Positions 48,211 through 61,592 of a stretch of DNA of 64,000 nucleotides are shown in pieces; position 1 is the first letter of the stretch; each line of letters begins with the position of its first letter. The position numbers and the translations under genes were made by a program. Location of the stretch: the NCBI GenBank assembly GCA_051294375.1, contig CM119269.1, positions 13,867,166-13,931,165 on the forward strand, in the 5' to 3' direction. The stretch is from Paraspadella gotoi (lineage: Eukaryota; Chaetognatha). A model generated the notes under the pieces. It saw only the letters and a list, made by a program, of their open reading frames with translations, was not told the origin of the DNA and did not search any database.

Positions 48211-49349
48211 CTCACTCGGCGGCGTCGTCTGTAGACGTACTGAAGGTGGCCATCCGAGGCGGCCGACGGTTCAGCGTGTCCCTTCAGTCTTTTCCAGAAG
48301 AATCCGTACATGTTCCACCTGAGAAAAGACAAAAATAGAAAAGACTGTTTGGCTCGGTGGGTTCCATTTTTTTCTGATCTTCAACTATTTACCAGTAACG
48401 TAACAGGTAATTCTACCGTCATCATTTTTCCTACTTTATCAACCCTTCCCCCCTTACCCTGAACCAAATTATAGCGGTGCTCCTTGACTCACTGGGCAAA
48501 TAGTCAAATCTTTTTGTCAACCTATTTGTTAGCAATTTTTTTCTTGTTCAATCTTCTATTCAACCTACCCTGTTTTAAAGTATCGCAGCTTAGAACGGCA
48601 TTTCACTTTAACAATAGGTTTTATACCTATCCTACCAGCTAACGGCATGTAACCATATATTTTTCCCACCCACCCTATACCAATCGCGACTTAAACAGTA
48701 TTGCTCGGTAAAACACTTTCAATTTACCCATATGGTATCACGTTTGATGAGAATTTTTAGGTTAATCTCATTCCTGCAACATCTGTACCATTATTCGCAA
48801 CTTGAAACGCATGGGTCTGTTAATTTCATTCCCGCGCACCCTGTACCTGTATCCAGCTTGAATGAAGCTTTCCGTCAATGTTTTTTCGTCGACCCAATAC
48901 CAGTAACACGGTTTTTACTGCCCCACTCTACGCGGAATCGCAGCTTAAGTCTGTCTTTGACCAACTGTTCCGGCCCACCTGTACCACATCACGTTGTTCT
49001 GCCTCACCTGTACCGGAATCTCAGCCGAAAGGCACTTTATAATCATACTGTTCTTCGAAACCCTTACCGGTATTCAGCTTGAACCGGCTCCGGGATCCGT
49101 CGTATTCTTTGAGAAAAACGCGATGGTCTCCTTCCCCCGCTCGGGATCTCGTCGGCGTCGCTGACCAGGAAGAGACTCGTCCGGACGCGTCCTTCATAAG
49201 CCTCTTCGCCGACCTCCCACGCCATGAAAGCTCATGTATTCGACGGCGATCCACCCGTTGTCTCGTCCACCGGTGGAGGGAAGGCGGTCTTTTGGGGGGG
49301 AAGGGCGTGGTGTGGCAGTCTCTCTCTCTCTCTTCTCTCCTCTCTCTCT

Positions 49350-49408
<59 letters not shown>

Positions 49409-52031
49409 AGCAGGTTTAAAACCGACCTTATGACCCTCTAACTCTCCGTCTCATTCGCCCGATATCCCACTCCGCTCCCCATCCCCCCAAAAACCTGCAT
49501 CCACGTGAGGATCTTTCCGACGAGGGTGGAGAATCCTCCCCTCCTCCTCATCTCCGTGAGGATCTCAGAGGCTTCCGAGGCTCCGTAGTTGTGAGAAGGT
49601 TGGACCTCGGCGAGGGACGAAGAACATCGACGGACCTCGTTGGGCTTCGCGGAGGCGAATCTCGGTCAGGGTCGAACTCCGTGGTTGACGTCACGCGTAG
49701 ATGATCCGACGATACGCAGGGACGCGCAGGAGAACGGGGCGCGGATCAGCGCGAAGTGGAGGCGGCGGGGACGCCCGCAGTCGAGGCCGAGAAGCCGGGG
49801 AGGCAGTTGCAGACGCGTGTAGGGATAGGGGGTCTGAGAAAGTTGGAGAGTGAAGATGGAGTAAGAGAAAAATGGTAATATACCATCTAGGATAAAGTAT
49901 ATCACATTTTTTTATTAGAAGGACACATCTACTCAAAACTTGTTTGATTTTGAAAAAAATTAGGAATATTTCCCAATCTAATTACTAAAATATTTTATAT
50001 TATTTATACTATATTTTTTACTGTTTTGTTATTTTTTATTGAATAAATAAATTTTCACAATTAATGTGATATACTTTTTTCCTAAATAGTAATGGAATAA
50101 ATGGTATGAAATGGAAAGTGTAAACGAAATGGAAATTGTAATGAAATGGTATTGAATGGAAATGAAATGGAAAGAGAAGGGAAAAGTAAGGGAAAGTAAT
50201 AGGATTAAAAGTGAACGCGTAAAAGGGAAAAGGGTAAAAAGGGTTAAAAGGGTTTAAAAGGGTTGATTGGACGAGAGGGAAATATATTTTTTGTTACGGT
50301 TTTATTTTAAATTTTTGTTTAATTTTAACTTTAATGCATGAAACATTTCTTCAACTATTAAATAAAATTAAAGTTAAGTGTCGAAAAACTTTATAAAACC
50401 AACCTGCTAGAATTAAGCTCCGTCTTGGTTTTCTCTGCCCTTACTCTCGCGGGATCAAGGCTGTAATTCTTCGGTTGAGATTCGAGACTCCGTCCTGCTT
50501 TTTTCAGTCCCTGCCGCCGCTGCCCCTGCCGCCACGCTCCTGTCGCTCCACCGCTTCTTCAATTCTTTTCCCGCCGCCCTCGCCGCTTCCGTCACCCCCG
50601 CCGCCGCCTCCTGCGACCCCGATCACGCCCTTCGTCCACCCCCGCGCCCGTCCTTAGCCTCTCGCACCACCGGCTCCGCTTACGACTCCGTCCACGGAAA
50701 CCGTGACGTTCTCCTCGAAAGTCTTTAAAGTTAGACGGCGTCTTCGTCTGGCCGAAGAAGAAGGCGCCGAAAGGGGCGTGGCCCGCGCGTTGGCGGCGAC
50801 GAAGCACGGCGTGGCGGAGAAGGCGGCGTCATCGGCCGGCGAAAGGGGCGGAAGCGACGCCGGGTTTAGCGGAGAGGACGGGTTCGGAGGCGCGCGCGGA
50901 ATCGGAAGCGGCCGTTCGTTTCCATTCCGGCGACGCAAGAACGGCGAATCCGTGTCGTCCTCTTCTTCCTCTCCTTCTGTTGATGGTGTATTGTGTCGTC
51001 TTCGTCGTCCCCGTCGTCGTTCGCTCTCGTGGTTAGCTGGAAAGGTGGGGGGGCAATAGAAGGAAGGAAGGAAGAGGAAGGAAGGATAGGAAGGAAGGAA
51101 GGAAGGAAGGAAGGAGGAAGGAAGGGAAGGAAGAGAAGGAAGGAAGAAAAGGAGGAAAAGAAGAAGAAAGAAAGAAAGGAAAAATGAGAGAAGATCGAGC
51201 TTTTACCCCAGATCTTTTCGCTGACCAAAATATAACGGACCTAAAATTAGTTTTTGACCACTTTCTTTTACTTCTTTCAATCACATTTTTTCTTTGGACC
51301 ATTTTCCTCACTTTTCTAATCATTTACTGACCATTTCTTTAACCTTACCCACTGACCCTTGTCCCTGACAAAATTGACCATTTTTCACGGAGTTTCCTCT
51401 GACTTTTTTCAACTGACCTGCCTTCTCGTGACCATTTCACTGACCTCTCTACTGACTTTTCTCCACTGACATTTCCTAGCTGACATTCCATTAAAATTTC
51501 CCACAGGACCTTTTTCTTATGACTTTTCTCAATAACCGTTCACTACCTTTTCCACTGACCTTTGACCTCTCGCATCATATCCCATCTCTTGTGCGGACGA
51601 CAGACGAGATTGAGGCATCGCGATTTGACGCCGATGAAGAAGAATCCCGAGGGTGGAGAGTCGTCTCGTGTGCATGAACTGTAATCGAAAACAATCATTA
51701 AATCAATCATTTATTTAATCAATCAATCAATCAATCAATTTAATCATTAATGAATCGTCAATAAATTCATTCACCTGATCATTAAATCAGTTATTAAATC
51801 AATCTTTCAATATTAAAAATCATCAATCTTTCAATCTTCCAACATTTCAATTAATCATTTCTAGCAATCAATCATCTTCATTCAACATTAATTCAATCAT
51901 TCGGTATCATTGCTTCGATTTAAACACTAATCTTATCTTCGTGAGCGTTCACCTTGGTCGGTCATGTTCCAAGCTTAGCCTCATTCGTTTCAGCGGAAGT
52001 TTCGTTCCATTTCGACGCGAGGATTTATGAT
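48211..52031 (-). pseudogene. MGAT3-like: GT17 gene copy C, identical to copy B
   Basis: Exons are at the B positions plus 9,958 (E6 part 48,318-48,211; E5 49,288-49,068; E4 49,833-49,495; E3 51,036-50,404; E2 51,678-51,560; E1 52,031-51,953). Same breaks as copy B. Confidence 0.85.
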
Positions 52032-53680
52032 CTACAAGGTATTAGTAATATTAAGTATAAAATGTTTCTATCGTGTGATTAATCAAGTTCTTTAAAACGA
52101 AAAGTACATACAAATAAAAAATGATTTTTTTGTTATTACTTGATGACTACGATATTGTATTTCTGTGAATTGATATCTGAAACATACATATCTGTGAACT
52201 TGTGATAATAAAAGCTCGACGAATAGTTAAGCTGTAATGACTTTATCCTCTTTAAGAAGACATTAATTGAATAATATGGATTTACAAAATTTGGGGGAAA
52301 TGAACGTGACTAAAAACCCGTTTTATAAGACAAAACAACTGTTGTTGATATGGATAGCGGAACCTTTCCCTCCCTTAAGAAAATACAAAACATTATATTC
52401 TCAGTATAAATTTTTGAAATATATTTTTATGTTATGCTGGAAACTTATTTCACTGCTTAATATTTTTACCCGCCGTCGGGCAAAATGTACTTTGCGACTT
52501 GCACTTCTTCTTAATTTGATCAATTTGCACTCAGTTGACTAGTTACCACCTGGAAAAGAAAAAAAATATTATTTACGTCGTTTTGCGTTTTGTTTTTTTT
52601 TTCACGCTGTCAAAGTCATATATGGCATTATTACTATATTTGTCGAATTAAAACGATTATTCACCAGATTGCCATAAAAAAGAGAATGGAATCTTTGAGG
52701 GAAGAACGCATTCACGTACGAAGTATCACGTGACAGCAGCCACTTCAGTGGCCTCAGGGAAACCGCAGCGTCAGCGGGTGACGCGGCGACGGGCGCGGAC
52801 AGAAGATGCTACTCGCGTGCGATGAAGACTTGCACAGTGAGGGGAGTGAGAAACAAAAAGGTGCAAGCAGATGAAAAAGAAAAGGATAGATGCCTTTTTG
52901 ATATCTTTTCTAATTTTCAACAAAAAAAATTCCAATCGATTCATTCGAAAAAATAGAAAAAAAAAATTAAGTAAAGAATAATAACATACAATGAATATTT
53001 TTGTTTTTGTGTATTTTTTGTTTTATAATCGAGATTGTTTTTGCTAAGAAAAACTTTCAACGTTAATTATGATAAACATGTTATAAATTTGTTTAAAACA
53101 AATTTGGAAAATTTCACCCATTTCCACCTTTAAAATATTAAATAAATAAATGAAAATAAATGAATTCTTTTAAGCATTTTATCCCGCCCTTTTAACTTAT
53201 AGCTTGCAGTTTTAAAACTTGACATTTAAATTTATATCTCTTCAAGTTTTGAAGTTCAATCGCAAAAGGATAATTCTTCTATGCTCCTTTGTTAAATAAG
53301 AGCGTTTTTTCAGAATATTGTGTGACACTACGACCGATTCTGGCAACCATACTTGAATTGAGTCTTCTGTTTAAATGATTATGTCTCAAAATGCGTTATT
53401 GATTCATTCGTCGAATTATTCTTAAATTTTTTGATGAAATCTTCAGCTTAAAAAGAAGTTTTAAGAAATTTAAATCACTTTATAGATATCGCTCGTAAAA
53501 TTTTTAAATTGACATAAATTAATAAAGTTTGGAATAAAATGACTAAAATGGTGAGAAACCGGGATTTTGATATCTTCCGTTCACACCGCGGTATTAAAGT
53601 CTATCAAGTAAATCCGGATACATTAATTAACCTGCATAATAAATAAATGAGACCTGTTATTAAAATATACTCTTTGACAG

Positions 53681-54839
53681 GTTTGGAAAGTACCAAGCTT
53701 GAACAGGTCGTGAAGGCCCTCGCAATACGACATCAGACCATCCGTCAGATAGCAAACTTGGGGTTTCGTCAGAGTGATTTCGTAGATCTTTTAAATGTTA
53801 ATAATCGATAGAGTATCTACTGATTTGCGTATTTGATCGATTTGATTCGATTAGATTGAGTGATGTGATCCTGTCTTTATTATCCTAAAATCAATAGGCT
53901 TACTAGCAATGAAAAAGCGCAATGGGCCTGCCGAAGAACGATACAAAACGATTAACATTGGCAACTGTCCACTTACAGGCAATTTAATACAAATGAAAAA
54001 AATCACTGTACTGAAATAATACAAATTAATAATATTTACTCGATGTTGAATTAAACTTATTAAGCTTCTCCGACCCCTGCCGGTCAAATTCACGGTTCTC
54101 GCCCCCCTTATTTCGACAGGGAGTCCTACTGCCTCCGCGACGCTTCCCCTTCTCCCCGCCCGTTGCTGTTCCCTTCGAAGCCTTACGTCATGCATGTCCA
54201 TCATCGACGGAGAGCGATACGATGAAGAAGCCGCCGAGGGGACCGCCTTGCGCGCCCAATAGGTAGAAGAGATGGGATGTGGGGACAGAGATTGACCTTA
54301 TGGGCTTGTTAGAAGTGGTCACTGCGTCAAGGTTAGGTCTCAGAGGTTAGTGTTAAGTGTTGCCGACGTTTAGAGAAGTCAGGTTCGTTAAGATTTACGC
54401 TTTTTGAGGATAAGGGTGTCAAGGATTTAGGCTTTTTCAGTTACGAGTCAGCGAGTTAAGTTGACGAGTGTGCGAGTTTAGAGTTTTAAGTTGACTATGC
54501 GAGTGCATGGTCAGATCAGTGTGTTAAGGTTAAACGCAAGGTTCGAGCTATAGTTCAGTGGGTTAAAGGATCGAGACTAGGAGTTAGGCCAGGAGGGAAT
54601 AGTAATTGATTAGTGGTTCCGAATCGTTACACTCCACAAAACCCATCCCCCCACGACAACCCCCTTACAATACAGGTTGATCCCCGAGCGTCGCCCCCGA
54701 CACCCAACTCGACTCTCTGCTCTCTCGAGGACATCACGGATCCATTCGATCCGCCCGGCGCCTTCAGGATCGGCGAGGACGATCGCAGCGTCAGACGTAT
54801 CAGGACCGGCAGGAGCGGCGCAGCCCGAATCTCGGATGA
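53681..54839 (+). pseudogene. Unknown divergent gene, copy C
   Basis: Identical to copy B at an offset of 9,958; all frames broken. Confidence 0.6.
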
Positions 54840-55336
54840 GGAGAGGAGGAAGGAGCGGAGGAGGAAGAGTGAGGGAGAATGTGGGGAGGAAAGCAACTGT
54901 GGAGGAGAGACGAGGCAGTGGCGTTGCTTAAAGACTGTAGGAATATCGGCCGGTGGTTTGTGGACTGTTGATATATTTTTCGTGAATTTTGGAAAAGGAA
55001 CGATTGCGTTCAACTGGTAATGCTTCGTATAATCGGAGAATCACTCTGGGTTTTTTTTTCAAAATCTGGATTGTAGCAACGAAGAAAGGATTATAGATTC
55101 TAAATTAGAATTTCGATTTTTTTAAAACGATCCAAATCGAATGTATTTTTTTTGTATGTGTAATAAATTAGTTAGTAATATAACAAAAATTGTTTTAGAT
55201 TCATTAGATCTTCATTTTTTAGATTATTTATCTTTGTCGTCTTGTGGTCAATCGTTATGGTTCTTTGACTAATCTGTGATTCTCGTTCGTGTTGACCAAA
55301 AAGGAAGGGCCTATTCTACTCTCCAAAAGAAATTAG

Positions 55337-55419
<83 letters not shown>

Positions 55420-56117
55420 TCTCTGCCAAGATCACGGGTTTCAAATGCGCAAAATCATTTGCTGAGAACTTTGACTGATGATGAAAGTGTCTCACCTTTT
55501 TTCCCCTTTCTTATCATTTCGGATATATTTGCCATAGACTGTTCGTAGTTTTGTTTAGTTTCAGTTGGTTAAACTTTTTTTCATTTCATCGATTTCCTCA
55601 CCAGTCTTTCCTGTTCAAGCTTCATCCTTTTTTCCTCGCCTTTCCTTTTTTCCTCTCTCATTCTTTCTCCACCTCCTGTCCTCTCTCTTAATTCCTCTCT
55701 ACTACCTCCTCTTCCTCCCTTCCCCTCTCTCTGTTTTTTTTAATCATCTTCCCTCGATCCTTTTCCTCATTTTCCTCGTTCCTCCTCCTTCTTCCTCTCC
55801 CTTCTCCTCCTTCCTCTCCGATCTGGCACTCTCCTCTTCCCTCTCTTACTTGCGTCGCGTTTTTGACGTTCGTTCGATTTTCTCTTTATTGTTTTATGAG
55901 AAAAGATGATCGGAATCGAGCGGCGTCGCGCTTCGAAACCGGCCGTCCGCGCTTCGGAAACCGGCGTCGTGTCTCCATCCGGACGCCGCCGTTCTTCGTT
56001 TGCGCGCGAGATCTCGATACGGCGCCATCTCCGATGCTCCCTTTTTGTTACATTCTTTTTTTTTATGTTGCCTTCATTTTTTCCCGCGACGGAATAGATT
56101 CTCTTTCCAAGCGTTTG

Positions 56118-56154
<37 letters not shown>

Positions 56155-57847
56155 GCTCTCTCGTCTCTCTCTTCTCTTCTCTCTCTTCTCCCTCCTCCCC
56201 CCTCTTCTCCCTCCGTCTCGTCTCTTCTCCCCCTCTTTTCTCCTGCAATCCCCAAATGGCTCTCCACGGCCAGCCGTCGCTGCGCCCCTCGGGAATTCCT
56301 GTCTCACAAAACTCATCAAGAAGGAACAGGAGGCAGAAGAGACGTCTTACGTCTCCGTCTCTTATCACAGTCTGATCAACCGACGCTAATCACGTGATTC
56401 AACCGGTCTTAAATCACGATGGATCGACTCCGCTTATTCCTGAGATCTCCTTTGCCTAAAATCCACTCTATATCACGGCATCACAAACCTTCTGATACAT
56501 GATATTCTAAACCGGCGTTCGAATCTTGCTTCCGCTTGTTTCACGATCGTAACCGTTTAATCGTGTGATCTTCTTCTTTGTTCACGCGATCCATCATCGT
56601 CTCATCGCGTATAAGTTTTCGCCTCAAATCGCCCGTGACCTCTTCTCCGGTCTTGAAAATGTGAGCGTTCGTTGACTTAATCTCGTAAATGTGATCGCGT
56701 AATCACACGTCAATTTTAATCTTTACGGAGAGAAAGAGAGAGAGAGAGGAGACGAGAAGAGAGAGAGGAGAGGGGGGGAGAGGGGCGAGGGGTAATGAGA
56801 GAGAGAGAGAGTAGGAGGACGGAACGAACGACTAGTGAAGCGAGGAGACGAGCAGAGACCGATCGACGACGAGGGCAGGGGAAGAAGAGAGCGGGTGAGA
56901 TGAGAGAGAGAGATATTACAGTTTACCGTATACTGTTACCACACGACTTTAAAAACACAACCAAGACGAACGCACATCGCTTCTCCACAACCGACCGCAT
57001 TAATTTTCCCTTTTTCTCGCCCCCCGGTCGCCCCCCCTCCCCTTTACCCAATCACCGTCACCTGCTCCTCGTAAATCAGCGCCACCTAAATACTAGTGAG
57101 GCCGGTTAACTATGGCAAACCAGGGAATTCGATTGCGCCCTAAAACGCAAAGGCTTTTTTCTTCTCTTCTTTCCTCTTCCTCTTCCCTTCCTTCCATTTT
57201 TCCTCTTCTCTTTCCTTTCTTCCGTTTTCCTCTTCCTCATTCTTCTTCCTCCGCTTTTTTTTTATTTCTAGTTTTAGAATAACTTTTTTTAGAGTTTTAC
57301 CAATTTGTATTTTTTATAAGTCTCTTCTAATTATTTCCTACTATACAAATTTATTAAACCATTGGTGTTGAGCAGTAGCTATTAAAGCTAGGCTGGACTG
57401 CCAATTTGCTTTCACGCACTTATCTCTACATTCTGCTCGTAAAAAAAAAAAATCAGTATTTAAAATTAAATCGACATCGAAAATCTTACTCATTTGGAAA
57501 ACACTTCAAGATTACAGCCTTTGCTTTTACAAGTACGCCAATAAAAACAAACAGTTTGCAGTACAAAACAAAGTCCAAGACAATGTTTATGTGCAGCTGT
57601 TTCCACTGCAGTTGATTGTTCGGAGATTACCAATGGCAACCGAACGGGCGACGGGCAGAGTGCGACCCGGACGATGGGTCGGGGACGACCCGCTGTATCC
57701 GAAATCGCCATCCTGTAACCAAGGGAGTGATTTGGCCATGTCATCACAGAGAAACCGATTGAAGATTACTCTGAAATGGGGAGAGAGAGAGAAGAAGAGG
57801 GACGAGTGGAGATAAGAGAGAGAAGAATAGAGAGGAGAGAGATGAAA

Positions 57848-57892
<45 letters not shown>

Positions 57893-58199
57893 AGGAGAGG
57901 AAATGTGAGGTGCCTCGGCGGAACAGCCGATGGAACACCCGACCGCCCGCCGTCTTCTTCCTCATTTCTCCCTTCTCTACGCGGAGAGAGCGATGGAACC
58001 GGCAACGCTCGAGTTCCATCGCTGTCGCCGAAAGGCTTTTAAGTCGGAGTTTTCCATATCTCTTTTGACAACCAAAAAGAGGGTGAGGAGGGAAGAATTT
58101 TAATGGCCAGCCACCGAAAGCGGGGCGAGAGGGCGAGGCTCAGTCACCCTCAAGATGTCTTGAATAACATCAACAACCATTGGCAAGCTCTTCTTCGCT

Positions 58200-58237
58200 C
58201 TTCTCTCTCTTCTTTCTCTCTCTCATCTCTCTCTCTC

Positions 58238-58275
<38 letters not shown>
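58200..58275. repeat. (TC)n microsatellite
   Basis: CT repeats with TTCT interruptions directly right of the last repeated-locus sequence. Confidence 0.9.
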
Positions 58276-58280
<5 letters not shown>

Positions 58281-58570
58281 ATTTCTTCCATCATCTCTAA
58301 ATTGTTTCCTACCCAAAACATACTACTATGATATTTTGAAATATAGCTTCGACCCAATGTCCTAGTAAGACATATTAGTATAGGTATAGAAAAAAAGAGC
58401 CAACTTGAACAAATAATATGTGAACATTTTTTAAAGCATAATAAATTCATCACTTTAACAGGTTAAAAAGCGAAACAGCTCTTGCTCTTCCTACGACTTA
58501 AATGTTATTTAAAACTTGAGATACTTTTTAAAAACATTGTAAACTTTATTTCAGTGTTTTGATTGAAATA
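58276..58570. other. AT-rich intergenic DNA
   Basis: No recognised feature. Confidence 0.5.
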
Positions 58571-58572
58571 AA

Positions 58573-58830
58573 AATGGGGTGAAGTCGCGAAAAAAAATCA
58601 GGGGTGTGAGCGCGAAAAAAATCAGGGGTGTAGGCGCAATGGAGGAAAAGAGAAAAGGTAAAGAAGTAAAAAGTGAAAGGATAAAGGGGTGAAAGGATAA
58701 AGGGGTGAAAGGATAAACGGATGAAGGATAAACGGATGAAGGATAAAGGGGTGAAAGGATAAAGGGGTAAAAGGATAAAGAGGTGAAAGGATAAAGGGGT
58801 GAAAGGATAAAGGGGTGAATGAGAAGGGGT
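58573..58830. repeat. Two minisatellites: GCGAAAAAAATCAGGGGTG and GATAAAGGGGTGAAAG
   Basis: Two units of about 31 nt at 58,573-58,636 are followed, from about 58,670, by roughly ten units of a 16-nt repeat with variants GATAAACGGATGAAG. Minus-strand frames rich in FTPLSFHPFIL are translations of the repeat. Confidence 0.85.
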
Positions 58831-58914
58831 CATTCACCCAAATCCTTTCTCCCGATGACCTCAACCGAACGGCCAAACATTCTCCTCGACAAACGACCAC
58901 TTCTCCTTTCGAGT

Positions 58915-59040
58915 TATTGTCTTCGTTGTCGTCGTTATCGTCGTCTTTGTCATCGTCGTCGTTCTTGTCATCGTCCGTAACGTCTTCACCCATTTGAGAG
59001 TTGATTCAATTTGTCATTGTCGTCATCGTTTAGGTTGTTG
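58915..59040. repeat. (GTC)n interrupted triplet array
   Basis: TCGTCGTTATCGTCGTC-type sequence. Confidence 0.8.
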
Positions 59041-59204
59041 TTGACGAAGCTTTTTTAATTTTTTGAATTCCTAGTTTATTTACACAATGTATGACAGTAT
59101 AATTTACTTCTTAACTCGGTGTTTGTTTGGTTCTTTCAATCTGTTGTCCGTGATTCTTGTGACTGACGTGATGACGGTTGACGTCGTCACAAGCCACGAA
59201 GACG

Positions 59205-59264
59205 ACGGTGGCGGCGGCGGCGGCGGTGGCGGCGACGGCGGTGGCGGCGTCGGCGGCGGCTGAG
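59205..59264. repeat. (GGC)n triplet array
   Basis: GGC/GGT/GAC triplets, about 20 units. Confidence 0.9.
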
Positions 59265-59833
59265 ATTCTTTCGACGAAAGCGGAAGATAAAAGAAAAAAG
59301 CATTGGCGATGATTTTAAATTTTTTGCGGGAAAATTTTTTTAGTTTTAAAATTTTTTAAAATTTTTTTAGTTTTAAAACGAAGGGAAATAAAAATGAGAA
59401 AATATGAAAAAAATTGAAGAGAGACGAAGATGAGACAAATATATGTATAAATGTATGTCTATCGATAAGAGCAAGAGAGAAAAAAAATATATGGAATTAA
59501 CTATGGACAAAAAGAAAAGGAAAGTAGTGAGATAAGCAGGAGATGAAGAAGCAGGAAAGAACGGCTAAGAATTCGAAATGGAGAAAGTAGCCAAACAAAT
59601 AGAGAGGGAGACAGAAGAAGCGCTGGATAGAGAGGTTTAGAAGAGAGGTGAAAGAGAGAAAGTGGGTAAAGAGAATCCAAAGGGAGGCCAAAAGGGAAGG
59701 GAGGTGAAGAAGAGAGGCCAAAGAGAGGCCAAAGAGAGAGGTGAATTTCGACGCGAAAGAATTTTTTTTCCGAAGGTCGACTCGTTTCATCGACCGCAGT
59801 TTTTCATCCATTTCTGGCAGTTGATGTCAATCT

Positions 59834-59865
<32 letters not shown>

Positions 59866-60470
59866 NNNNNNNNNNNNNNNNNNNNNNNNNNNNNNNNNNN
59901 NNNNNNNNNNNNNNNNNNNNNNNNNNNNNNNNNNNNNNNNNNNNNNNNNNNNNNNNNNNNNNNNNNNNNNNNNNNNNNNNNNNNNNNNNNNNNNNNNNNN
60001 NNNNNNNNNNNNNNNNNNNNNNNNNNNNNNNNNNNNNNNNNNNNNNNNNNNNNNNNNNNNNNNNNNNNNNNNCTCTCTCTCTCTCTCCTTTGCGTGAAAT
60101 ATTGTTTCATCTAATTTGGTTATAGGGGTACAAAAACTGACACAACACGCATGTACTAGAGGGTATTCGAAAAAATGAGGTAGAAAATGAAAACAAAATA
60201 TGATACACTTTCTTGACTGAATTCATCCATTGGCGATAGAAAAAAGGTTTTTAGCAATGGTCATAAATTCCCATGGACGGTCATGTTAATTAATTTTTAT
60301 TATATTCCTATTCTTTATGATTGAGTCTTGCTATGAAATGAAATAAGTTCTATTCATAATTGTTTATTTTCATGATGAAATAAAAGTACATTAACAAAAT
60401 AATATTAATTAATAATAAATAAATTAATAAAATGACTTTTAATTCATCATCTGTACACATGACGACTTTA
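59265..60470. other. Intergenic DNA with a (TC)n tract and gap
   Basis: AT-rich to 59,500, then purine-rich repeats (AGAGAGGCCAAAGAGAG units at about 59,640-59,745). A (TC)n tract at 59,840-59,865 enters an N run (59,866-60,072) and resumes as (TC)n. The remainder is AT-rich. No gene recognised. Confidence 0.55.
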
Positions 60471-60475
60471 AAAAA

Positions 60476-61330
60476 AATTTTCTCTATCTTCCTCCCTTTT
60501 CTCTTTTTTCTCTTTCTTCCCTTTTCTCTTTTTGCTCTTTCCTCTCTTTTCTATTTTTTCTCTTTCTTCCATTTTCTCTTTTTTCTCTTTCATCCCTTTT
60601 CTCTTTTTTCTNNNNNNNNNNNNNNNNNNNNNNNNNNNNNNNNNNNNNNNNNNNNNNNNNNNNNNNNNNNNNNNNNNNNNNNNNNNNNNNNNNNNNNNNN
60701 NNNNNNNNNNNNNNNNNNNNNNNNNNNNNNNNNNNNNNNNNNNNNNNNNNNNNNNNNNNNNNNNNNNNNNNNNNNNNNNNNNNNNNNNNNNNNNNNNNNN
60801 NNNNNNNNNNNNNNNNNNNNNNNNNNNNNNNNNNNNNNNNNNNNNNNNNNNNNNNNNNNNNNNNNNNNNNNNNNNNNNNNNNNNNNNNNNNNNNNNNNNN
60901 NNNNNNNNNNNNNNNNNNNNNNNNNNNNNNNNNNNNNNNNNNNNNNTCTTTGCTCTTTCCTCCCTTTTCTCTTTTTTCACTTTCCTCCCTTTTCTCTTTT
61001 TTCTCTTTCCTCCCTTTCCTCCTTTTTTTCTCTTCTTTATTTTTGTCAGAAATTCATCCCAATAATTCATTCCTTTCCTCCCTTCTTTCTTTCTTTCCTT
61101 TTCTTTCCTCCATCCTCCGCAATCCGTCCCGTGATTTATTCCTCTTCCTACCTTTCCTCTTCATCTTNNNNNNNNNNNNNNNNNNNNNNNNNNNNNNNNN
61201 NNNNNNNNNNNNNNNNNNNNNNNNNNNNNNNNNNNNNNNNNNNNNNNNNNNNNNNNNNNNNNNNNNNNNNNNNNNNNNNNNNNNNNNNNNNNNNNNNNNN
61301 NNNNNNNNNNNNNNNNNNNNNNNNNNNNNN
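60476..61330. repeat. Pyrimidine minisatellite with two gaps
   Basis: Units of TTTCCTCCCTTTTCTCTTTT, about 25 nt, flank the N run 60,612-60,946. Related CT-rich sequence leads into the N run 61,168-61,330. Confidence 0.85.
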
Positions 61331-61429
61331 GACTCCATTTTTTATGAATTAATGATGAAGCTTTTGATCAACTTTTGAGTCGGATGTTCTTTTGTGACAA
61401 GCTTAATCGTCCTTCCGGCCCTTTCTCGC

Positions 61430-61592
61430 CTCCCCGTCGTCGTCGTAGCCATAGTCGTCGTCGTCGTTGTTTTAGCCATGGTTGTCGTCGTCTTCGTCGT
61501 CGTCGTCGTCGTCGTTCTATCCATAGTCGTCGTCGTCGTCTTCATAATTGTCGTCGCTAATATCGTCGTCGTCGTCATCGTCGTCGTGGAGA
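61430..61592. repeat. (GTC)n array
   Basis: Long interrupted GTC/GTT triplets. Val-, Arg- or Ser-rich frames across it are artefacts. Confidence 0.9.

Larger units (their letters stand above)
48211..58150. repeat. Repeated locus, copy C
   Basis: Begins at exactly the same base as copy B after another 25-N join, and repeats B without a difference that I found up to about 57,888. The next 260 nt differ from B by small indels and continue into unique sequence (CATTGGCAAGCTC). Exact identity including all indels implies the same read or consensus was used twice. Confidence 0.92.

Noticed and set aside
54541-54590. tRNA-like string GAGCTATAGTTCAGTGGGTT in copy C (also in A and B)
   Set aside because: It resembles an A box, but no B box or cloverleaf follows; it lies in the repeat-rich intron of the unknown gene.
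38253-58150. True tandem triplication of the GT17 gene
   Set aside because: B and C are identical including error-like indels and both start at the same base after 25-N joins, so assembly duplication is the simpler reading.
58103-58200. Frame MASHRKRGERARLSHPQDVL... at the right edge of copy C
   Set aside because: The beginning looks coding-like, but the frame runs into a TC tract, the copy B version is different, and no splice donor is clear.
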